Below are positions 24,749 to 36,700 of a DNA stretch of 64,000 bases, in pieces; the stretch's first letter is position 1; every line of letters starts with the position of its first letter. The DNA lies in the NCBI RefSeq assembly GCF_963675165.1, contig NC_087392.1, positions 2,495,001 to 2,559,000 of the forward strand. The letters run 5' to 3'. Below the pieces are notes generated by a model. That model was not told where the DNA came from. It ran no database searches and saw only the letters and a program-made list of their open reading frames with translations. Source of the DNA: Halichondria panicea (taxonomy: Eukaryota; Porifera; Demospongiae; Suberitida; Halichondriidae). The translations under genes were made by a program, and so were the position numbers.

Positions 24749-27700
24749 ATGGATTCTCAAAATATTTTAGTCTATCTTTTCCCCACGCCAGAGAAGGACA
24801 TCAGCTCACCCCAAGTCACTGCAGCTCTGTCTAGTGTCAATGGATATGTGTCAAGTGATGTGATTCAAGGATCTAACGAGAGACTGATAGCCTGCAGTTA
24901 TGTGGGCAGTCAAGAACAGTTTGTCAGTAACATTATGTCTGCAGTGAAGAAGGACTGCGGTTTGGAATTGTTTGTGTGCCCTTGCATTGAGAACACCAGT
25001 CATGGTGCTCTGATTCAGGTGGAAGGTATGACATGCAACTCTTGCGTAAGGCTTATCGAGAGCACTCTTCCAACACAAAATGGAGTTATTGGGGTCAATG
25101 TCTCATTGGCCAATAAAGAAGCTTTTGTTGTTTACAATTCGCAAGAAATGAATGCTGACAATATCTCCAACAATATTTACGATATGGGCTTTGATGCTGA
25201 AGTAAAAAAAACGTTTCCCTGTCTCACTAAGCCCTCTGCTGCTCCAGCAACAGAGAAACAAATTGATGCAAGTAGCATAACACTGCGAGAGGCTCTCTTG
25301 AAACCAGACCCCAACAAGAAAAGAGTTGACAGTATTGGCATTGATGGTATGACATGCCACTCATGTGTGAACCTGGTTGAGAGCACTGTGGGGGAACTCC
25401 CTGGAGTGATGAGCGTGCAGGTGTCCTTAGAATGTAAGGAGGGTGTGGTGGAGTACAACGATGCTGTAGTCTCAAAGGAACAGATCAAGGAGGCCATAGA
25501 TGATATGGGATTCATTGTCACTTACATTACAGGTGAGGGATTCTTAATATACAACCGTCCTCTTCTGCACCAAAATTAATGGTTTTTTTGTTCTGCACCA
25601 AAATTAGTCTTGCATTTTGTTCTTAGAAACATCTGTGAGTCCACTTGGTCCAGAGGATGCTGCAATGCCATTAGCTGATGAGATTGAAGAAATTGGCCTT
25701 GGTGACAAACCTTTGCTTCCCAATGCAAGAAAGTCAAACCAAAAAAGTAAAAAGCGCTCCCACAAAAAAGTAAGTAGTTGCATTGAGCACTCTATGCATG
25801 CAATTGTTTGCCTCTTTCCAGAAGAAGAAGTCAGTCTCTAGGAAGAAAGAGGCTTCTAGAGCTTCTGATGAGAGCAGCCAACAGTTGCTGATCACAGACA
25901 GAAAAAGGGCCCAAATTCAAGTTACTGGCATGAGCTGTGCTTCCTGTGTCGCCAGGATAGAGAAAGAGTTGGGAAAGAAACCAGGTAGTCCAGGTGTTAT
26001 TACGAATAATTTATGTATAGTAGAATGTAGTGCTGATTGAAGTATTGCTATTGTCACGTTACGTACAGTGTACTTCTGCATCTCTTCATGTATTATTGGC
26101 ACGTGCATGCACTGCATGTGACACTCCCGACTCCCTATACCCCACTGCAGGAGTTCACTCGGTGGTGGTAGCTCTGCTGTCAGAGAAGGCTGAAATCCAG
26201 TACAACCCGGAGCAGACTGACCCAGAGAAGCTTGTCAGGGACATATCTAGTCTGGGCTTTGGGGCAAACCTCATTGCAGACCAAAATGGACACCAGCAGG
26301 GGAAGATCAACTTGATTGTGAGTGGATTTTTTGAACTCTCAAATGTAATCGACTAGCAATATAAGGTACTTGGTGTAATTGTTTGGCGTAATTTTTTTCA
26401 GATTGAAGGCATGACCTGCTCCTCGTGCGTGCATATGATAGAGCGCACTCTCCTGGGCACGAATGGAATAGGTAAAGCTGTCGTTGCACTCTCAACCAAC
26501 AGGGGTCGTATTGAGTTTGACCCCACCATCCTTGGACCGCGTGATGTCATACAAATTGTCAAGGTAACCGGAGTTGCATGCATTGGTTCATGCAACTGTT
26601 AGCGTGTGACCGAGCTGTTATTCATTTCCAACTGCATGTGCGATAGTAACTAAAGACATTTGCACCTATAGCATTTGCCAATAACCAGAGCACAGAAGTG
26701 TGGAATTCACCATAATAAATTATTCCCAAATCAGAATGCTGGGTTTGATGCTCGTATAGACAATGAAGGCAGCTCCCAAAGTAGTCTCAGTGACAGTCGC
26801 ACCCTTCGCAAATGGCGCAACACCTTCATCTTCTCTCTAGTGTTTGCTATCCCCACAGTGATTGTTGCCTTCATGCCTATTGAATGGCCTGTCATTGCAC
26901 CTGGGCTCAATCTCAGAGAAGTTCTTCTTTTCACCCTTGCCTCTATTATACAGGTACCGTATACAACAATTTAATATGTGAGAGTGAATTTTTAATGTCA
27001 ACCTTTGTAAATGCATGTAGGTTGTTGGAGGATACCCGTTTTATGTATCTGCATACAAGTCCCTGCGTCATTGTGCTGCTAATATGGAGGTACTCATCGC
27101 CCTGGCAACCACCATCGCCTATGTCTATTCAGTGAGTACTAGACACTCACACCATGTTTATACTCCTTGTGCCCAGGTGATAGCTCTGATCGTAGCAATC
27201 ACAGTGACCCACCAAGAGACAAAGACGTTCTTTGAGACTGCACCCTTGCTCCTGGTGTTTGTTTCCCTTGGCCGCTTTCTGGAAAATTTTGCTAAAGGGA
27301 AGACATCAGAGGCTCTGGCTAAACTCATGTCCCTCCAGGCCACAGAGGCCAGACTCATTAAGAAAGCTTTTGATGGAGCTGCTTTAGAAGAGTAAATCCA
27401 ATAACGGAGTGTATATGTACATGTGTATACAGGCGTCATATATGTGACTGTCTCACACTGCTCCCAAATTCTGTGTGTTACATCCCTTATCTGCAGAGAG
27501 GAGCTTATAGCAGTGGAACTAGTCCAGAGAGGAGACACCATCAAGGTGGTGCCTGGAGAAAAGATCCCAGTTGATGCCACAGTCATCAGTGGCAGCTCAA
27601 GTGTGGACGAGTCACTCGTCACTGGTCAGTATATCGTTGGTTATAACCAACTACATACTTTTACTGCATGTCAAAACCACAACTGCATGTTTCAGTACAT

Positions 27701-30487
27701 GCCGTTACAGTACAATCTTTAGCCAAGTAGATATAATTCAATGCAAGACATGCAATGCATACTACATACAGGTGAGTCAATGCCAGTGAGCAAGAAAAAA
27801 GGGGACACTGTTATCGGAGGCACTCTCAACCAGAATGGAGTACTCTATCTGGAAGCAACTCACATTGGATCAGATGCCATGTTGGCACAGATTGTAAAGC
27901 TAATTCAAGAGGCCCAGACGTCTAAAGCACCCATCCAGAGGATAGCTGATCGCATTGCTGGCTACTTTGTCCCTACCATTTTGCTCCTTGGGAGCATCAC
28001 TCTGGCTGTCTGGTTGGCCATCATCATCACTCTACAGAACACCACACCACAGGTAAATTGTACTACTATAATAGCAACGGCCGTTGCATGCATCATGCTG
28101 CACAGTAAAACATGCATGCTCTGTAATGATTCCAGTGTACATTTGCCATTTCACTTTACTATAATTTATAGGACCACTGCTCTTCATCTGCTAATTCGTC
28201 CAACTTTTCAAGCTCCTATTTTGAGGGCAACTTTTCTATTAATGCAACAGACATTCTTCCCAGTCAGATATGCTACTCCATTAGCAAAGCATTTACTCAC
28301 GCCATGGCCGTGCTCCTGATTGCTTGTCCGTGTGCACTAGGACTGGCCACGCCCACTGCTGTGATGGTGGGCACTGGTGTGGGGGCTGTCAATGGGATAC
28401 TCATCAAGGGCGGAGAGCCACTGGAAACCACACACAAGGTTAGGTGTGAAGCTTTCTTGGACTGGGCTGACATCCACTTAGCTATAAATATAATACATTG
28501 AGATGTGTATGTATATAGAAATGTAAACTCTTATTAGGTGAAAACTGTCGTGTTTGACAAAACTGGCACTATTACTCATGGAAAGGCCAGGGTTACCAAA
28601 GCAATCCTGTTTGTCAAAGAGGCAATCTGTACTAGTCCCCTCTTCACTATCCTTGTGGGTCTGGCAGAGAGCAACTCTGAGCATCCTCTGGGAAAAGCGG
28701 TCGTCAAATATGCTAGACAGGTATGCTTTATAGGTTGTTCAGTTAAAAATAACATTATTGCTGCCGTGTGCTGCTATAAAGGCCCTGGGTGAATTGAGAG
28801 GAGAGTGTCGAGACTTTGAGGCAGTGCCGGGTCACGGGCTGCGGTGCACTGTTTGGGGAGTGGACCAATACTCCAAGTCTGACACGTGGGGAGACACCAC
28901 GCCACTCAAGAGACTCATCGTTGTACAGAGTACTTCTTCCCTCTTACCTCAGCAGAGCAATGGAGCCAGTCCATCTAGGAATTATGAGGTAATAGGCTGG
29001 TCAATCCATACTCTCCACACAATTTGACTATCTTATTGGTGCTGTTCAGGTACTGATTGGGAATCGGGAATGGATGAATGTGAATGGGATAGATGTGGTA
29101 ATGGGAATGGAGGACAAGATTCAGGTCTGGGAGACGCAAGGAAGAACTGTAGTCTTGGTATCTGTAGACGGTGAGCTCATGCATCTGGACACACACAGAC
29201 ATACATTGCACACATTACTTCACACACCCGGTACCTATAAATAGGTATCCTTGTTGGTGCAATAGCCATTGCAGACAGCATCAAATCTGAGGCACTGGTG
29301 GCGGTATCCTCCCTGAAGAAGATGGGCCAAAGAGTGGTGCTACTCACTGGTGACAATAGGAGAACAGCTCAAGCCATTGCAGAGGAGGTTGGAATTCACG
29401 AGGTTTATGCTGAAGTGCTGCCTTCTCACAAGAAGAACCAAATATCTGCTCTTCAACAAGAGGGGAAAGTGAAGGTCTGCAAGTTTACATATTGGAAATG
29501 TTAAGTGTCAGCATGTATGCAGTTAATCATTTTGTATGCATGCATTAATTCTACTTCTGCATATACATGCCACAGGTGGCCATGGTTGGTGATGGTATCA
29601 ATGACTCTCCTGCTCTGGCTCAAGCTGACGTTGGCATAGCAATTGGGACAGGGACTGATGTTGCAGTCGAGGCAGCTGACATCGTACTAGTGAAGGTATA
29701 TATATACTTAATGCGAATGCATGCATGACTGTATACTATCTTTAGAGCAACCTTGTTGATGTTGTGGCAGCCATTGATCTTTCTCGTCGAACAGTTCGTA
29801 GAATACGGCTCAACTTTTTTTGGGCAGTAGTCTACAACATGATAGGCATCCCAATTGCTGCAGGTGTCTTGTCACCTGTTGGTATTACCCTTGAGCCGTG
29901 GATGGCCAGTGCCGCAATGGCCTTCAGCTCTGTCACTGTTGTCTGCAGCTCTCTCCTGCTCAAATGGTAATAATTTACGTATGTAGACTTCATGACGTGT
30001 ATATGTCCATGTGCAAAATAATGTATAACATACAGTGATTGTATACATGCAGTTTTAATAGCCACGTTCATTACTATAGTGGGTCATCCTGCTCATAGCC
30101 ATGCACCAGGACCTTTGTATACCTAATATCTGTGCATGGGATTTACAGTCATAATTATGTGAAACTTGCTGCTTGTATATACAATGAACCCATAATTATG
30201 CTTTTTTCTTGTTTCTGTACAGCTACATGAAGCCTAACCTGGAAAATTTCATGGACATCGACCCTCATCCCAGCAATTCAGAGCAGTCTGTACTCGTTCC
30301 AAAGCACAAGTTATCGTACAAACTCTTTTCTAGTTCCCATCTCCCACTCCACAAGAGAGCTTTGTTGTTCCTGGGTTTGGACCGCCTCGCTGGAACTGGG
30401 ATGAAACTTACAGTGCACAGTGATTTTATGGCTGTCTTGCCCAACATAGATGACACCAGTAATATAGTTTACAATAGTATTGTGTAA
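24749..30487 (+). CDS. ATP7-like copper-transporting P1B ATPase, copy B
   Basis: Tandem paralogue of copy A with the same 18-exon plan. Exons: 24749-25532, 25627-25769, 25822-25984, 26151-26317, 26402-26563, 26735-26953, 27021-27131, 27177-27391, 27497-27624, 27772-28052, 28172-28438, 28538-28720, 28782-28988, 29050-29170, 29245-29474, 29576-29695, 29746-29966, 30223-30487; 1,328 residues, intact. Four metal domains ([32 protein letters not shown]). Core motifs TGESMPV, CPC, DKTGT, SEHPLG, TGDN, GDGIND all present. Differences from A: unrelated first 11 residues, different linkers between metal domains, a longer Ser/Asn-rich lumenal loop before CPC with NxS/T sites, and a normal GT donor where A has GC. 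Other segments are almost identical to A at the DNA level. Predicted copper export or loading of secreted cuproenzymes at Golgi or plasma membrane. Confidence 0.96.
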
Positions 30488-30767
30488 CCTCCAGCTGCAG
30501 TACATAACTGCCATGCATAATTATAATTTATACTGTACAATAATTTATAGCTACTGTATTCCTCTGTGGGTATCCCCCCCCCTGCAGGCATAAATAATCG
30601 TATTGCTCCTTGTATTGTAACTCATGATCAATTAGTTATATATTTTGTAAAGTGAAACATAACACGTTCTTCGATTTCGATTTCACAGTAATAATTAAAA
30701 GTAGTTGAAGTTCAAAACAAAATGAGTCAAGTTACAAAAGGCAATTATGACACAGTCCATGACGTTT

Positions 30768-33700
30768 TCAAGGAAGATTTGCAAAGAGTGGCTTCTTGGG
30801 AAACTCATACATCACTCGAGCACTAATCTCTTTGCCCTCCGTGTAGACAGACAGAGTCATGAAAAGCTTCAACACCTCTGAACCTAATCTCTGAATGTTG
30901 GAGATGCGTATCATCGTGGAGACGAGTTGTGGGCTCTCCCCCTGACCACCCACATCACTGTCATCAAGGGGGGAGTCAAAGCTGCACTCTGTCTGATAAC
31001 CAACCACTCCTTGACCTTCCTACACACGATAAAAACAATTGGGCTACATGTAGTTTAAACATAATAATTATGATTCATATGTAATATTTATATCACACTT
31101 AGCTAGCAATTAAGTGTTTTAATGTGTGCACAAGGATAATGAAATAATGCTCAAGCGTAGCGAGTGCATTACTCAACCGAGAGCATTATTGCATCATCCA
31201 GTGCACCAGCATTAAAACACTTGGCTAGCTAAGTGTGTTATAAAGGTTTTATTGCTGATCACGAAGCTACAAACCCTGTTCAAGCTAGTTTTCAAAAGCT
31301 ACCTAACTTCAAGCTACACCTTTGAGATGGCTGGGATGACGATGAATCACAAGTATTAGAAAAAAGTGTGCAATATACAACCAGGAGTGCATGAATACAA
31401 CTTATTGCACACTTCACTGTGCAATAAGTTATTTAAAGTACAGTCACATGACTGGATTTAATGGATATCATTGGCTGTAGGTCACATGATCAGCAATAAC
31501 TACATGTATACTCGAGGAACAACATTTTTTGCAGATTGACCTCAAACCTCAAAATTTATTTACTTTTGGTATTGTAAAGACCTCTCTACTGTAGGGGTGT
31601 CAGGGTTTCATATAGAGGCGCCCCGGGGCGCCTTGGGATTTCCCTTAGCCAAAAATCCCCCCTAAAAATCTAAATCATGATGTCATAACAAAATGATGAT
31701 ATTTAATTTCTCATTAAAAAATTAATGTCTACAATTAAAAGAGAACTGGACCTAGTAAAATTAAATGGTTTTGAAAACTAATCCATCTCAGATTCGTTCA
31801 ACTCGAGAAACGGTAGTTTTCGTGAGTAAAAATTTTGTTTAGTCTCGTGGCTGCACGGCATTCCTACGTTCAGATAAGCCACGCCTACGATAAAATTTCG
31901 TGGAGGTCAGCCTGCCCACGAAAATAACGAATATTTTACCCCATGAAAATTACCCGCTATATGGTAATCATTCCTCAAAAAATTTCCAGGGGAGGACCTA
32001 AACTTTTCCTGTGTGAATCCCTGGGTGGTGGTCACTTGAACCTCTATCATAGAAAATAAAATGGGTGAAATTTTAGTTCCTTGAAAAAAAGCACCAGGAT
32101 TTTGGGTCAGGGGAGAAATTGGGAAAATGTAGGAGGGGGAAAAGCCCTCCACGGCGTATGCATGTACCGAAAGTGCACGCCAAACTATATAGTGCGGTCC
32201 AGGCACTCTGGGGGCATGATCCCTGGAAAAATGTTTATATTTGAGGGCCTTAGATTGATTCTGGTGCAATTTCAGCTCACAGTACAATGCTATTAATGAA
32301 TCTGCCAGATTCTGGGGGGGGGAGAATTACCCTCCTCGTCCCCCTCAATGCAGCCCTAGGTATAATTATATGCACAATAATACATGTACTCAAATGCATA
32401 CCAAGAAGCTGATGTCGTACTCCATACAAGCCTTGGTGGTCTTGTCACCATGGAGGAGGTGGAGTCGGGTGTAAACACAGAGGACGTTGGTGAAGTCGTA
32501 GGAGAAGGAGAGCTCCAACTTAGCCAGACCACTTAACTCCCCGAGTTCCTCCATCACCACCGAGTCTGGGACATCTGCAGGGTATATATAATACCTTAAA
32601 GGGGAACTACAAACTAATGAGAATGGAAAATGTGAAGCACGTAGTTATATACATGTATATTAAGGGCACAAGCATGCAATATAGAGTATGCAGTACACTG
32701 AAATTCAAACAATAAACCTACAACTGTATAATTTTATATGTAGGTATTAACTCACAGTGCACTTCCTCATGTAGTTTCAGAATCTTCTCCAATTTGGGCT
32801 CATCATCACTGTTGTCCATAAACACTTCGTCATGTAGGGTAATCTTATTGTCCATCAAACTCTCAGTGAGGGTTGGTGTCATTCCAGCACGACTGTTCTT
32901 CTGCCTCCTCTCTAGGTCACCTAAATGCAACAGAATGCAAATTATAGGATTACCAAAACACATAAATTAGGTGAGAAGCTATTGGCTACGTACGTAGTGT
33001 TTTCATGACGTGAATGAATACATCATGAAGCTCCTTCTTGTCTCTTAGGGCTTCTCTGAATGCAATGTTGAAGTTGGAACAGGGGAATCGCTCTCGGCTG
33101 CCAAGTGAAAGGGACTTCGAGTTGACAGTAGGTGTGGCAGCAGGGCTCAGCTCTGTTTCATTCCCTTCATAGGCACGGTTGCCTTCTTGACTGCATGTGT
33201 GTGTGTGTTGTGTGACCATGAAACAACATGTACTTTGTGAGAGACGGTGACAAGTTTACAATATTACTTACCATGACGAAATTTGCACAAAGTTGGCCAT
33301 GTTAATATGATCGTCTTCAGCCTCAGAATCAGGTATAGAGTCTAAATTAAGACTGGACAGGCTCTCCTCAATCCTACAAAACAGATTCATAATCACAGTA
33401 ATTACACGTGTTGTTGTACCTATAATTATACATACCGTGTTTCCACTCTACAAGAGTCAAGTACCACCACAGCTCTGGACAACTTTTTCCTCATCTGCTT
33501 ACAGATGATGTCTGCATTGATGTTGGTGTCACACCTCAGAGGGAGGGTGGCATTGACTGGAATGAGGAAATTTTTCTGAGCTGTGGTTATAAAACCATGC
33601 CCTGAGTAATAGAACAAAGCATAGACTCCAGGTATGGCTAGCATTTCATAGAAGAACTCTAAGGCCCGCATCATCTCAGCATGGGTGAGATCAAGGAGAG

Positions 33701-36700
33701 AGATAACTTTAAAGCCGAGCTCATCCTCAAGTAGAGCCCGCAGATGTCTGATGTCGTGCTCAGGACTCCGTAGGTTGTTCAGATCATCACACTGATAGTT
33801 CTGGTTGCCAATCAGTAGAGCCACTTTTTCTCGAGCTGTGTGCAGAGGAGAGTATCACAAAGACAGAGTAATAGAGGGCCTTACCATATCGCTCCTCTTT
33901 CTTGGTGCGAAACACTTCTTCTCCTGTTAAAGAGGAAGAGAACCAAGCACTATTGATGTAAGTTGAAGCGTACACTTATCTGATCTCTAAATGTACACCC
34001 ACAGTAACACAGTTGCTAGTGGGTATAGTGACCTTACAAATCCTTTCGTATGAAATCACCTTTTAGCTGCAGCCTTGAGGCAAGAACTTTCCCCACTTCC
34101 ACGGCCTCAGAGAGTCCATTGTCTGCGGCCAACTCAATGCGAGCTGTCCTTGAAACCACTGGCATAACCCCTGGATTGTTGGCACACGTCACCTCACAGT
34201 AGTACGGCCCACAGTCATCCTCTTGAGTGGTTTCTCTGTCATATTGATTGCAGAACGATAATATTATGCTAAATTTAAAAGTACCCATATAACAAACCAC
34301 AACCACTCGACCATAATCATACTGTACATACATACACACACGATAGACACCCCCATATGCCACACAAATATCTTACCCTACAGGGCTTTGTAGATGGGGG
34401 GGCATAGGGGGGCGCTCGCCCCCCCTTGGCAATTGTAAATTTTTGTATTGAAAATATAGGCCAAAATGCACTGTGTTATGGCCTGTGACACACCAACCAA
34501 ACAAAGAGCGCTGCCTTAATATTCATAACAACAATAATGAGTTCTTTACGATTAATTAAACTGCTATTCTTCTACTCTTTCTGTTCCATACGTCCATAAT
34601 TTCTTCTTCTAAGTCACTATCTGTAAGTACAGAGGGCGATTCAAGAGCGACTTTCATTAAGTGAGAAAGGCTTGTGTCGCTCAGGCTATGGCTTTTACCT
34701 AGTACCATTCAGTCTAGGCAATTGAATTTCTGCATTCCACAATACTTAATAACAATACCCCTAAAACTGACACCACAGTTCCTAAGAATGCACCAGATGC
34801 GATGTACGACAGTCTCTAAACACAAAAATTTCCTGGGGGAGCATGCCCCCAGACGGCCGTGTGCATTAACACACGGATAATCGCCTCGCCCCCCCCCCCC
34901 CCCCCTGTCAATTTTTTTCTGTATGAAGGCCTGCTTTACATATATACGTGTACAAAGGGCAATACCAGTAACACCATTCAATCTATGTTGTTTCTGTGTC
35001 ACTGTTAGATACTAGTTGATAAGATCTACATGGGAAGTACATGGGAAGTACATGGGAAAAGTGCCTCAGAGCAGGTATACTATGGGACTTACCTGCAAAT
35101 TTACTTAGTATACCTAGTATTCCGTTGTCAAGTAATTGTATTGTAGTCAAGCAGTTTGCGCATGCGCACTAGTATCTAAATGAGTTAGACACTGTTTTGT
35201 CGGTGTCCATGTGATTTAGAAGCCCTCAGCCACTTTAGTACCCTTGCTACGCTCGGGATACTAAATCAGTGCCTTTGGGCTTCTAAATCCCATAGACACC
35301 TCCAAAACAGTGTCTAACTATTATTTAGTACCTGATGTAGGTAAAGTCCGTGGCTCCATGTATTGTTTTGCCACAGTAGTACCACTGATAGCCGAGGGGC
35401 ACATTCTCAGTGCACACAGCCTCACACATCAGTTTAAACTTCCCGCCCTCAGGAACAATCTGAGACCACGGGTTCTTCTTGATCCGAATCAGAGGAAGCT
35501 TAAATGCTGCAGGAAAAATGTACATAACAAAAATTGATTGACAAACATTTGAAAATAGCTATTATAGTCCATGAGAGAGAGAGGTATACTCACAGTTGGA
35601 CCTTTTCATTGATGGGATGGTGGGTCTAACACACACAGTCTTAGATTGAACAAAGTGTGACCTATTCTCTGCCTGACAAAAGTAATAGCCCCAGTCATTC
35701 TGGCGTAGCCGATTGAAATACAAGACTTCATGGTTGTTCGACTGTTGATTCCTTATGGGCTGAAAGTTTCCATCCTTGGTGGAGGATCTAAACCAGATGT
35801 ACGAAATGTCCCCCACTCCTTCAGCAGAGACTCTCAGAGTGGCTTTGTCCCCAATCAATGCTCTCTCAATAGACTGCGGCTGCTTTGTGAACCACACTGG
35901 AGGATAAATAGAGGGTTATATACTTAAAAGCTCGTGATCGAGTACTGACCTGTGTCGATGGTGACTTTGGTGGCTCTGGACTGAGCTACAACCTGAGGAT
36001 CGTTTACCAGAGAGACTCTACAGTACATGGTCAGTTTCAGACGCCTCTCAATGTCGCCAGTCTTGGCCTGGTAAATGGGACTTTGATCATTTTCCTTAAT
36101 TTCCTCCTTCCCTAAAAAGAAGTTTTTAAATTCAACAACTCTCTTTCTCTCCCTCTCTCTCCTCACCTGATTGGTTGACCTGCACCCACTCATAAGTCAC
36201 TTTCCCACTCTGACTCCTGGCTCGACAGGTGAGGACAACATCCTCCCCCACGTGGACATCCAGACTCTTGGGGGGCTGCTCCTCAAACACAATGGGCTCA
36301 CTCCGAATTCGAGCTTCTTGAGGAAGAGCCAAACTGCTATCTGCAACAGCAAAACACACAGAATGATTATCATTTAAATGAATTTAAAGGTCCTGCCTGA
36401 TCTATTTATCTGATCAGTATTGTAGCTGTATACATTGTAGGGGAAAGGGAGTTATAATTATGTGCACTCTACCCAAATGAAGACGAAAGCACACTAGGGA
36501 TATACAGGTATGCATGAATACAGTACTGTGTTACACCATAGATAGAGTTTTACAATGAAGTCTATACGTAGTGGCTCTGGGACCATCCTTGTATCTCTTC
36601 ATAACTACTGCAAAAGCCCAGGAAACTTATTGTGTCCAATGCATACATCTCAGAGCTACCCCCAATACTGAATCACATGCCCCCTGATAGTAGATATCAA

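Noticed and set aside
34674-35002. Overlapping plus and minus frames in a paracaspase intron
   Set aside because: They cross a poly-C run and palindromic repeats and lack any family motif.
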